Shown piece by piece: positions 23,730-31,992 of a stretch of DNA of 64,000 nt (position 1 is its first letter; every line of letters starts with the position of its first letter). The stretch is from assembly GCA_030272585.1 (NCBI GenBank), contig BSYQ01000005.1, positions 496,001 through 560,000 of the forward strand, read 5' to 3'. A program made the translations under genes and the position numbers. A model generated the notes under the pieces. It ran no database searches. It was given only the letters and a program-made list of their open reading frames with translations, and was not told where the DNA came from. Origin of the DNA: Bryopsis sp. KO-2023 (Eukaryota > Chlorophyta > Ulvophyceae > Bryopsidales > Bryopsidaceae).

Positions 23730-23741
23730 TGGTTTCGGAGC
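23730..23741 (+). promoter_or_regulatory. Primer-binding site, inner element
   Basis: TGGTTTCGGAGC starting 2 nt after the 5' LTR. It would pair with a tRNA ending GCTCCGAAACCA. The outer element carries the same 12 nt at 39,350-39,361 (minus). It resembles but differs at two positions from the plant initiator-Met PBS TGGTATCAGAGC; the primer tRNA is not identified. Confidence 0.6.
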
Positions 23742-23835
23742 TGGTCGAGGCCAGGCGCACCCCACAGGAGAACTCGCGAACCCCCCCCAAAGATCTGACC
23801 TTAGGGATTACTAAATCCCACAGATCTGGAACTCT

Positions 23836-24111
23836 GTGTTCCAGGGGTCGCGAGGAGAGCTATCCTTCGAACGACGTGCTCGCGTCGTCGTTCGAAAACG
23901 TCAGGCGAAGTCGCAAAAGAATCGGAGTCCAGTGAACGAATTTCTGGAAACCTACAGATTTGTAGATCTAAAGGAAAACAAGGCGAAAGCACTCCAACAG
24001 TGCAAGGAGAGCAACGATCGGCGTAAACCCGAAACGCGCAGGCGAACAACCGAAAGTGCGAACCGGCGTAGGAAAGAACGTCGTCCGGAACGACCAACTT
24101 CCGTCGACTGA
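23836..24111 (+). CDS. Small basic leader ORF, uncertain
   Basis: A 91-residue Arg/Lys-rich frame lies in the leader between PBS and gag. It has no family resemblance and no conservation evidence within this window. It may be an upstream ORF or just open sequence; the leader from 23,742 to 24,411 otherwise shows nothing. Confidence 0.2.
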   Translation: MFQGSRGELSFERRARVVVRKRQAKSQKNRSPVNEFLETYRFVDLKENKAKALQQCKESNDRRKPETRRRTTESANRRRKERRPERPTSVD

Positions 24112-24411
24112 CGCTTCTGCCAGTAACACGAAAAACAGTCGTTCTGGCAGGTGACTCATTGTCACTCTTTCCAGCGCGCAATCGGTTACCGCACCGCCTG
24201 AGTCACGACTGGTTCTACAGTTAGTTGTAGACTGACTCACCGGCCAAGGTACTAACCTAGTCGGCTGACAGAACGCGAACGGGAAAGTAACACCCGACGT
24301 TGTCAAGTGTAAAACTCCTATCTATTTCTGACCTAGTAAGGTTCAAGAAAAGATAGCGACTAGGATTGCAACCAGAACTGAAACAAGTTCGCATCCAAGT
24401 CACCAGAAAGT

Positions 24412-25187
24412 TTGGAAACTTTCCGGACACACTCCTATTACGTCAAAATTCCAGGAAATTCAAACAAAAACATGTCCGGCCAGACGCCGCCACAGCTACC
24501 ACCTATTCCACCTCCTGAGGAGGAAGAGGTGGTGGATAACCAACTAATTCCTGTGGTTTATCCAGATGTGGTGCACCCACCAGCGCAGCAAATACATGAT
24601 TTGCAGTGGGACAGACATGTACCCGACCAGGTTGAGGAACCGGACGAAGACTTAGACTCTGAACAAGAGTCGGAAGAGTCCGGGGACGAGGAGTATGATG
24701 AGGATATGGAGGATGTCCCGACAATAGAAGTCACCAACATCCTTCACCATGAACATCAGCACATAAACGTCCACCAGCAGGAGGTGCACGTTCATGGTGT
24801 GGACGAGGGACAACTTAGGGACACAGCTGAGCATGTGTATGCCGCTGTCTCCTCGAATGTGCAAGAGGTCGCACAAAACCTGGAAGGACAAGTTCACGAG
24901 CAGGTTCAGCGTGCAGAGTCGACCTTAAAAGGCGACCTGAAAGAGGAATATGAGCAGTTCGTGCTCTATGTCAGGAAGGAGGCTCAGAAGCTGGTCAACC
25001 AAAATACTGAGTCTATAGAAAGACAACAGAAATTGTTAGACCACCAGCACAAATTGCTGGAACAGAATATAAAGTCCACAGAGCGGATCGACAGAAATCT
25101 GTTGGGTAAATACGATAACGAGGCTATTCTGCAAGAGCGACTCGATCGACTGCAGGAATCAGCCCGTACCCAAGCTGAAGCTGTTGA
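24412..25187 (+). CDS. gag: Gag N-terminal part (inner element), cut by inversion
   Basis: A plus-strand frame of about 258 residues starts at ATG 24,412 (a second Met at 24,472 begins MSGQTPPQLPP). It has a Pro-rich start, an acidic middle (EEPDEDLDSEQESEESGDEE region), a His-rich patch, then a long coiled coil running off its end (ERIDRNLLGKYDNEAILQER). The frame continues artificially to 25,215 through the inversion junction. The minus-strand Gag block starting about 30,916 has no ATG and opens directly in a coiled coil. This supports the two halves having been one Gag of about 960 residues. Structural protein of the particle; not functional in the present arrangement. Confidence 0.75.
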
Positions 25188-27698
25188 TCAGACCAGCACT
25201 TCATCGCCAACCTGAAAATCCACTTTCCTTCGACGTTTGTTTGCTGAGGTGCACATGCGGTTCTGTGCCTCTGCGTATTTCGCCTTAGCGTTTCGCATTT
25301 GGTCGTCCATTCGACGTACCATCTCAGCCGCCATTTCCGATTCATCGCCCGTCCGAACTCCCTTCCTGGCAACAACTATCTGCCCCATGTTCTGGCCATA
25401 CAGAAGATGGGCTGGCGCGTAGCCTGTGGAGACATTCCGTGAATTATTTGCGGCAAATTCCGCGGTCGGCAAATAATCCACCCAACGGTCTGGATACCGT
25501 TCCACATACGGACGCAGGAAATCCTCCAGCACCCGGATGGTGACTTCCGACTGCCCATCCGTTTGAGGATGGTATGCAGTGCTCATCCGGAGCTGGGTAC
25601 CTAAAAGTTTGAAAAGGGAGGTCCAGAACAAACTTGTGAACCTTGGATCCCGATCCGAAACTATGATTTTAGGCAGCCCGTAGTGTTTGTATATGTTCTC
25701 CACGAACAGCTTTGCGTATTCTGGCGCCGTGATAGTTTTGTTACAGGGTACGAACCTCGCATACTTCGTCAATCGGTCTACAAAGACAGCGATTGCTGTG
25801 AAGCCATGGGAAGACGGTAGGTCGGTAACCAAGTCCGTCGTGATCTGTTCCCATTTCTGGTCTGGGATAGGCAACGGCTGCAAAAGACCTTTCTGTCTTT
25901 GCAAGTCCGATTTGTTTAGTTGACAAGTTGGGCACGTTTTCACGTATGCCTTTACGGCTAACCCAACGCCTTTCCACCAGTAACTGCGGGTAAGTACTTC
26001 GGTCATGCGGTCTGCTCCAACATGACCTGCACTGGGAACGTCGTGATGCTCTTCCAGAATCCGTTTCTGGAAAGAAGCAGGGACCACAAGCAAACTAGGA
26101 CCTGGGTCTGTCTTGGTATAATACAAGAACCCGTCGTCCAGCTTGTATTGCGGAGAAACCCCTCGTTCCATCCTTTCAAAGATAGGCTTGAGTTGTTCAT
26201 CACTTCTCAAAGCCTCTTTCCATGCCTCCTTCTCTGCCACTTCCCAAGTGGAGAGGTTATTGAGCTGGTCTGGCGGACCAGGAAGGCTCCGGGATAACGC
26301 ATCAGCCAAGACATTGGCTTTCCCCTGGATATAGACGATTTTTGGACCTATGGATTGGAAAAACCCTGAGTTTAACCACCGGGTTTGGGTCCGCGACAAC
26401 GTGCTCTGGTTCATGAAGTGGGTGATCGGTTTGTGGTCCGTCAACACCTTCACACCCCCATCGCATCCCTCAAGGTAGTGTCGCCACTGGGCTAAAGCAT
26501 ATGCTATTGCCCCCAGCTCCCGCTCATATGCGGAGTATCGCGTTTCAGCTGGTTTTAATCGTCTGGAAAGGTATGCAATTGGTTGCAAACCTTTCCCATG
26601 ATCCTGGGTAAGAACCGCTCCATATGCAGTTCCAGATGCATCCGTTATTACGGTGTACTCCTTAGCCGGATCAGGAAGGAGTAAGATCGGTGCGCGGCTA
26701 ATCCGATCCTTAAGTTCGTTGTAGGCATTGCGTTGGTTCAGCCCCCATTCCCAGACAGTATCCTTCTTGGTTAGATCTGTCAAGGGACTCGCAATCCTAG
26801 CGAACTCAGGAATGAACTTACGATAGTAAGATACCATTCCAAGGAAACTTCGCACATCAGTGACCGAAGTTAACTCCTTCCATTGTTGAATAGCCTTAAC
26901 CTTATCCTGCATCGGTTGAAGGCCTTTTTCCGACAAATGATACCCCAGGTAGTCCGTCTCTGCTACCCCGACTTCGCACTTACTGGCTTTTGCGTACAAC
27001 TTATGTTTCCGCAACCGTTCAAAGACCAGTTTTAGGTGCTCGACGTGCTCTTCCACCGAGTTGGAAAAGACCAGGATGTCGTCGATAAACACCACTACAA
27101 ATTCGTCAAGGAACTCCCCCAGCAAATCCTGAACCATGGTCTGGAACTGGGCTGGGCAGTTGGTCATTCCGAACGGACACACGAGAAATTCGAAATGTCC
27201 GTATCTCGTTCGGAATGCCGTCTTGGGAGTATCCTTGGGTCGAACGGGAAACTGCCAGTAGCCTGAGCGGAGGTCGATCTTCGTATAGATCTTCGCTCTG
27301 GCGAGACGGTCCATTAACTCCTCAGGAAGAGGGAGTGGATACCTATTCTTTACCGTGAATTTGTTTATCCAACGGTAGTCCACACACATTCTCAACCCTC
27401 CGTCTTTCTTGGGAACAAAGAGTATGGGTGCGCCCCAGGGACTCTCGGAGGGTCGGATCTTCCTTTGTTCGAGGAGGTAATCCACCTGCGTCCTAACTTC
27501 GTCCAGCTCGGCTGGAGAGAGTTTGTACAAGGGACGGTGGATTGGGGTCATTTGTTCGTCCTCCAGGTCCACCTTAAATTCGTGGCCTTTTCTGACTGGA
27601 GGAACGCCGGGTGGTAAGTCTTTCGGGAACACATCCTTGAAACTTGTGAGGACAGCCTTGATCCTTGGGTCGAGACCCGAATGCATTACCTTTTCCAC
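25188..27698 (-). CDS. pol: Pol: reverse transcriptase, RNase H, integrase (integrase C terminus missing)
   Basis: 836 residues. RT has PILFVPKKDGGLRMCVDYRW and the catalytic FIDD at 204-207 (usually YxDD). RNase H has TDASG at 352-356, ERELGAI near 392-398 and TDHKPI near 420-425. Integrase has the HHCC zinc motif (H552, H559, C589, C592) and the DDE triad D622, D682, E718 in HPQTDGQSEVT context. The frame runs off at GDEVLV exactly where the GPY/F module should follow; that module and the chromodomain are on the plus strand from about 30,930. It is in the protease frame, separated by one in-frame TAG at 27,705-27,707. All catalytic residues remain, so the inversion looks recent. Confidence 0.93.
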   Translation of the reverse strand: MEKVMHSGLDPRIKAVLTSFKDVFPKDLPPGVPPVRKGHEFKVDLEDEQMTPIHRPLYKLSPAELDEVRTQVDYLLEQRKIRPSESPWGAPILFVPKKDGGLRMCVDYRWINKFTVKNRYPLPLPEELMDRLARAKIYTKIDLRSGYWQFPVRPKDTPKTAFRTRYGHFEFLVCPFGMTNCPAQFQTMVQDLLGEFLDEFVVVFIDDILVFSNSVEEHVEHLKLVFERLRKHKLYAKASKCEVGVAETDYLGYHLSEKGLQPMQDKVKAIQQWKELTSVTDVRSFLGMVSYYRKFIPEFARIASPLTDLTKKDTVWEWGLNQRNAYNELKDRISRAPILLLPDPAKEYTVITDASGTAYGAVLTQDHGKGLQPIAYLSRRLKPAETRYSAYERELGAIAYALAQWRHYLEGCDGGVKVLTDHKPITHFMNQSTLSRTQTRWLNSGFFQSIGPKIVYIQGKANVLADALSRSLPGPPDQLNNLSTWEVAEKEAWKEALRSDEQLKPIFERMERGVSPQYKLDDGFLYYTKTDPGPSLLVVPASFQKRILEEHHDVPSAGHVGADRMTEVLTRSYWWKGVGLAVKAYVKTCPTCQLNKSDLQRQKGLLQPLPIPDQKWEQITTDLVTDLPSSHGFTAIAVFVDRLTKYARFVPCNKTITAPEYAKLFVENIYKHYGLPKIIVSDRDPRFTSLFWTSLFKLLGTQLRMSTAYHPQTDGQSEVTIRVLEDFLRPYVERYPDRWVDYLPTAEFAANNSRNVSTGYAPAHLLYGQNMGQIVVARKGVRTGDESEMAAEMVRRMDDQMRNAKAKYAEAQNRMCTSANKRRRKVDFQVGDEVLV

Positions 27699-27704
27699 AT
27701 CCGG

Positions 27705-27707
27705 CTA
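27705..27707 (-). other. Single in-frame TAG between protease and RT
   Basis: TAG followed by CCGGAT on the minus strand is the only stop separating the protease and RT-IN frames, which are otherwise the same frame. It is either a readthrough stop or a nonsense mutation in this copy. Confidence 0.6.
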
Positions 27708-28847
27708 GAGATAAGCTGGTGTGGTTCCAGTAGCGTTCAAACGCTCTTCTGGAATTCCCGGATATGGATACTGCATGAGATGTGCCATATCTTCCGGGGT
27801 GGTTGGTCGCACAACCACAAGGTATGCCTGATCAACTTCTGGACTGTTCTTCACGAGCGAGAATAACTTCTTCGCTGAGACTGTATCAATAGCCGGTGCT
27901 AGGTGCTGTAAGTAATCTGATGGTCGTTCCTTCATAGGAACAGTTGTCCATCCAGCACCCACTGGAACTTTGAGCGTGCCTGTTGCAAAGTCCAGTTTGG
28001 GATTGGTCTGCATCAACCAAGGAAGCCCTAGTATCATGTCATATGAAAGGTTTGGGAAGACGTCTGCGGAAAGGGTTGTGGTATAAGTACCCATCCTGAG
28101 CTGCAAGTCTTCGCATCGCCGATCAAGTGAACATAGGGTTCCGTCCGCCAAAGTGACTCCCTTTTTGCACTCGGTTGTTTCGAGTTTCAGTCTCGTGACT
28201 AGTTTCTTGGTAATGTAGTTCTCCGTTGCACCACAATCAACATAGGCGGAGATCGGTACTCCTCCTAATCTGGCTCGGATCTCATATCCCATAAATTTCA
28301 AATGGTTAGGACCTCCTAGTGGTAACATACGCTCAGAAGGTGAATACTGACCTTCATCCACTTTTTGTCCTCTACCTGTTCCCTGAACAGGGGCTGCTGA
28401 CTCGTCAGTTGGTGGTGAACGAGTGGCAGGCTTATTTGATTCCCTTGCGGGTTCCCTTCCTTCCGGACTTCGTTTCGTTCCTTGAGGCGGGAACGATACC
28501 GAATTCTCAGTTCCTTCAGGACTACCAAGGTCTCCATGAACAGAGTCGACAGGTTCCGAACTGGATTCTGAACTTGTCCTAGTAAGCGTGCTGCACTTAC
28601 TGGATCGAGTTTCCAACTTAGCACTCATAATCGATCCCTCTGCACCTTGGGTAGCATTCTTTTCTATTTCCCCTTGTGCTCTTTTATTCACTTCTGCATT
28701 TCGAGCTAACCTTTCTTTTCTAAGAAGTTTCTGGCGCTGCTTATATCTGTGACGGCGTGCCCTTCTGCGTTTCGCCGAACGAGTCTGGGCTCTGTTCATC
28801 CGGCTTTTTCGTTTAACCATTTCTTGAACTTTTCGCCCTCTGGACAC
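27705..28847 (-). CDS. Pol: retropepsin-like aspartic protease segment
   Basis: About 380 residues in the -1 frame relative to Gag. A very basic start (RRARRHRYKQRQKLLRKERL) and a Ser/Glu-rich linker precede the protease core AYVDCGATENYITKKL (DCGA where DSG/DTG is usual) and the second-half motif MILGLPWL. It overlaps gag by 52 nt with a slippery heptamer at 28,811-28,817. It ends at TAG (27,705-27,707) just before RT in the same frame. It processes the Gag-Pol polyprotein by family knowledge. Confidence 0.85.
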   Translation of the reverse strand: MSRGRKVQEMVKRKSRMNRAQTRSAKRRRARRHRYKQRQKLLRKERLARNAEVNKRAQGEIEKNATQGAEGSIMSAKLETRSSKCSTLTRTSSESSSEPVDSVHGDLGSPEGTENSVSFPPQGTKRSPEGREPARESNKPATRSPPTDESAAPVQGTGRGQKVDEGQYSPSERMLPLGGPNHLKFMGYEIRARLGGVPISAYVDCGATENYITKKLVTRLKLETTECKKGVTLADGTLCSLDRRCEDLQLRMGTYTTTLSADVFPNLSYDMILGLPWLMQTNPKLDFATGTLKVPVGAGWTTVPMKERPSDYLQHLAPAIDTVSAKKLFSLVKNSPEVDQAYLVVVRPTTPEDMAHLMQYPYPGIPEERLNATGTTPAYL

Positions 28848-30916
28848 TTACTTTGAATATGTCCAGTTTTTCCACACATATAGCATTTAGGATTTACGCC
28901 TCCACCTCCACGTCCTTGATTCCTGCCACCACCTCGTCCGCGACCTCGGCCACCACCCCTTCCCCGACCTCGACCTTGGCCAATGTTTTGTGCCTGGTCT
29001 GGTTGGGGTTGCTGTTGGCCACCCATCTGGTTTGCCTTATCAGTCTGGGGTTGGTTTTGCTTTTTATTTTGGCCTCGGCCTTTACCTCCGCGCCACCGTC
29101 CGCGGCCACGAAAGTTTCCTCCTCTGGATGAGGCAATAGCATCAAGACGAGCCGCCGTCTGGATCGCCAACTCAATGCCGTGCGGCACTTGAGCCACTGT
29201 TTGTTGTTTGATATGGAACTTTAATCCGTCCACGAAGAAGAAGTATTGTTCTTCATCTGTCATGTTAGGAATCCTCAGCACTTGTTCTCGGAAAGCAACA
29301 ATGTACTGGTGCACTGACCCAGTCTGTTTCAGGTTCCGTAAGGAGCGCCTGGCTACATCAGACATTCTGGTGGGTTCAAATGCTTGGACCAGTTCCTCAA
29401 CAAACTCAATCCAATTTGTGATTGGATGTCTTTTCCCTTCCCTTGTACGCAGATCCTGGACGTTTCGCCACTGAGCAGCAGCTCCGGTCAGGTTACTGCG
29501 GAAGAGCCTGAACCATACGCTCTCATCGATGTCCAAAGTCTGGCAATAGACCGTCATTTCTAGTTGCCAATCTCTGATCCATCGCTGACCATCACCTGAG
29601 AAGGCCTTTGGGAAAGGAATACGAACGGATGACGGAATCCGTCCGTGGCGATCTTGCGGAGCAGCAAAGCCTTGGTTAGGGTCTGGAGGACCCCCACCTC
29701 CACCTCCGCCACCTCCACCTCCACCTGGGTGGTACGGCCATCCACCACCCCCACCTCCACCTGGTCCGGAAAGGAAAGATCCCCCTCCACTTCCAGGTGG
29801 TCCTCCTCCGCCTCCGCCTCCACCCCCAGGTCCACCTCCGGGTCCCCCTCCACCACCACCAGATCGATTTCCACCCTGTGGCTGGCTTGATGGAGTTGAG
29901 GGATAAGAACCCCACCCGTAATACGGGTTACTCGCGGAAGGTGCTCCGTATTGGTTTACGGATTGTCCCAAACTTGGTTGGGTGCCTGGTTGGTTTCCTG
30001 GTTGCATACCAGGTTGGGTGTTAAGAGCCGGGATTGGATAGAAGACAGACAGCGGAACTGTCGTCAGTGGTTGTGTTAACATGGATGTCGTTGGTGGTAA
30101 CACACTCGTTACAGGGACACTAAGTATGGGTCTGGCTGTGCCAAGTTGACCCGCTTGGCCGAATGGTGCGCCCATTGCCATAGTTTGTGGCGGCGCAAGA
30201 CTCCATGCCGTCCGTGTTCTTGGGGATGTAAATAAACCCCAGGAAGATGGAGAACCTCCACCCACGGAGTCTGCGACAGTTGTCGATGGGCTGCGACCAC
30301 CCAATCCTCCTAACGTGGTTAGACCAGTAAAAGTACTCAGATCCGGAACAGGTGGTACCGGAAATGGGATACTGGTAAGAGGAGTGGATGACACAAAAGG
30401 AACGCTTGTGGCTGCAGCTTTCGTGGCCGGCAAAGTGACCGTGCCAGTTCCTGCTCCCATCATACCCACTACAACTGGGTCCTGAGCCGGGACTCGAACT
30501 TTCTCCCGTTTTTTCCACGCACTCAGTGTTTCTTTGAACTTCGAATCAACATACTTGGATAGGTTACTTTCCAAAGTCTGCTGTTTCTCTGTCGCGTCTG
30601 ATAGAAATTTCTCCATCAGTTGCATCGACCTGTGTCCTCCTGCAGTGTCATCAGAACTCACACTGCCTCGTTCCGCTCTTCTTTGTTTGCGTTGTTCTTC
30701 GGCTTGGTGTAAGTCCCGCAACACTTTTAGGCTCTGGCTTACCAAGCCTGAGAGTGTGTCTAGCTGGCCTTGGTGGTCGACTTGCTCGCACCGAGACTCA
30801 TCAGTAGTCCGAGCTAGGTTATCCAGCGTTGTCTGCTGTAGGCGCATACCTTCAGCAACTTTTGTCAGAGAGGCTTGCAGAGACAGAATTTGTTTCTCCC
30901 TGAGCGCATTGAGCAA
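28796..30916 (-). CDS. gag: Gag, main part: coiled coil, capsid, zinc knuckle (inverted block)
   Basis: 706 residues with no ATG at its 5' edge (the first codon is TTG at 30,914-30,916), consistent with being the 3' part of a longer Gag. It starts with coiled coil, then Thr/Pro/Ser-rich sequence, long Gly/Pro runs (about residues 350-425), a capsid-like retrotransposon Gag domain (FPKAFSGDGQRWIRDWQLEM to about HGIELAIQTAARL), RGR/GRG basic repeats and one CCHC knuckle C678-C681-H686-C691. It ends at TGA 28,796. A slippery site precedes the stop. It forms the virus-like particle and binds RNA by family knowledge. Confidence 0.9.
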   Translation of the reverse strand: MLNALREKQILSLQASLTKVAEGMRLQQTTLDNLARTTDESRCEQVDHQGQLDTLSGLVSQSLKVLRDLHQAEEQRKQRRAERGSVSSDDTAGGHRSMQLMEKFLSDATEKQQTLESNLSKYVDSKFKETLSAWKKREKVRVPAQDPVVVGMMGAGTGTVTLPATKAAATSVPFVSSTPLTSIPFPVPPVPDLSTFTGLTTLGGLGGRSPSTTVADSVGGGSPSSWGLFTSPRTRTAWSLAPPQTMAMGAPFGQAGQLGTARPILSVPVTSVLPPTTSMLTQPLTTVPLSVFYPIPALNTQPGMQPGNQPGTQPSLGQSVNQYGAPSASNPYYGWGSYPSTPSSQPQGGNRSGGGGGGPGGGPGGGGGGGGGPPGSGGGSFLSGPGGGGGGGWPYHPGGGGGGGGGGGGPPDPNQGFAAPQDRHGRIPSSVRIPFPKAFSGDGQRWIRDWQLEMTVYCQTLDIDESVWFRLFRSNLTGAAAQWRNVQDLRTREGKRHPITNWIEFVEELVQAFEPTRMSDVARRSLRNLKQTGSVHQYIVAFREQVLRIPNMTDEEQYFFFVDGLKFHIKQQTVAQVPHGIELAIQTAARLDAIASSRGGNFRGRGRWRGGKGRGQNKKQNQPQTDKANQMGGQQQPQPDQAQNIGQGRGRGRGGGRGRGRGGGRNQGRGGGGVNPKCYMCGKTGHIQSKCPEGEKFKKWLNEKAG
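28811..28817 (-). promoter_or_regulatory. -1 ribosomal frameshift heptamer G_UUA_AAC
   Basis: On the minus strand G TTA AAC lies in Gag zero frame (codons TTA, AAC), 12 nt before the gag TGA and within the gag/protease overlap. Protease is in the -1 frame, the direction this heptamer drives. GUUAAAC is a known functional slippery sequence in some nidoviruses. A 3' stimulatory structure was not folded. Confidence 0.65.
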
Positions 30917-30924
30917 GTATATTC

Positions 30925-31370
30925 CCCTTGCTTCACTTCAGAAAATCCCACCGAAAATCCGCCGGCGATTTGTTGGACCTTTCCGGGTGGCTAGCCGAAT
31001 TGGGGCTGTCGCCTACCGTCTTGACCTTCCCGACCACTGGAAAATCCACCCAACTTTCCATGTGTCGAAACTGAAGGCTTACTCTCGGCTTGATGACGAT
31101 CAGCGAGAGATAGACGCTCCAGAGGAGGAGCTAGTGGATGGAACCATCGAATTCGAGGTCGAGCGCATCCTCAGAGATCGGGGCACTACTCGCAAGGAGT
31201 ACCTGATCCTTTGGAAGGGCTACGATTTGATGGAATCCACCTGGGAGCCAGAAAGCCACCTGGCCAATGCCCAGGACTTGCTTAAGGAGTACTTAGCCAA
31301 CAAACCGGAGGATAAACAAGTGACCCAGTCTACGAAAAAGACTAGGGCCCAACGCAGAACTCGAACCTAA
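30925..31370 (+). CDS. pol: Integrase C-terminal GPY/F module and chromodomain
   Basis: A plus-strand segment follows from LASLQKIPPKI: RRRFVGPFRVASRIGAVAYR (GPY/F-type), then HPTFHVSKLKAY, then a chromodomain (IEFEVERILRDRG, YLILWKGYDLMESTWEPES). It ends at TAA 31,368-31,370. The frame is open upstream to 30,534 only through the antisense of Gag. It directs integration by chromatin binding in chromoviruses. It is the missing end of the minus-strand integrase, so it marks the right inversion breakpoint at about 30,912-30,930. Confidence 0.9.
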
Positions 31371-31992
31371 ACAGGGATCATTACCACTCTGTTCACGCTC
31401 GACTTAATACTCTCCTTCCAGCTGGGGGAAAATATTAAGCCGAGAAAGTCGATTTGGAACGCTATCCAGATGGGATACCAAAAAGACTTAGGAAAAGAGC
31501 ACCAAGTAGAACTCCCGGAAAAGCCTAGGGAAAGTTTCCATCTTTTCCTAGGGAAAGTTTCCATCTTTTCCGGCGAACGGGTTGCTATCTTTTCCCGTGA
31601 CAGAACTGTGAACGGTTCGCAGGACGGGCTAGGGGTCAGTTTTCTTTCCGGGGAGGTTTACCTAACGCACAACTCACACGCTCATAGCGACTGACAACAG
31701 GTGATGGGGACATTGGATCAAGTGATGGGTTAATGTCCGACCTGGAGGTCACGTGATTGCGCCGCAGGTGGAACTGAGTTGACATAAGCAAGGTAGGGTA
31801 AAATCAAATAGGCACAAACCCGTGTGGTGACGGCGACCTCCATAGAGTGTCACGTTACCGAGGTACGTTAGCTAATACGCCTAGCGTATCTTAAAGCGGA
31901 CTTGCGATCATTTTGGCCTGGTTATTCTCGGCGCGCATACAGAAAAGTCGGAGACTAGTCGGAGAACAAAGCGCAGCCAACACAAAAAGAGA
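31371..31992 (+). other. Spacer between pol and accessory ORF
   Basis: No ORF recognised. Contains a short direct repeat (CCTAGGGAAAGTTTCCATCT, twice, near 31,525-31,565). It may hold the promoter or splice acceptor for the downstream ORF. Confidence 0.4.

Noticed and set aside
23836-24111. Confident small gene in the LTR element leader
   Set aside because: Only an Arg/Lys-rich open frame; no start context or conservation to support it, so kept at low confidence.
28983-30024. Plus-strand open frames opposite gag (Pro/Ser/Leu-rich)
   Set aside because: Antisense shadows of the Gly/Pro- and GRG-rich parts of gag; no family resemblance.
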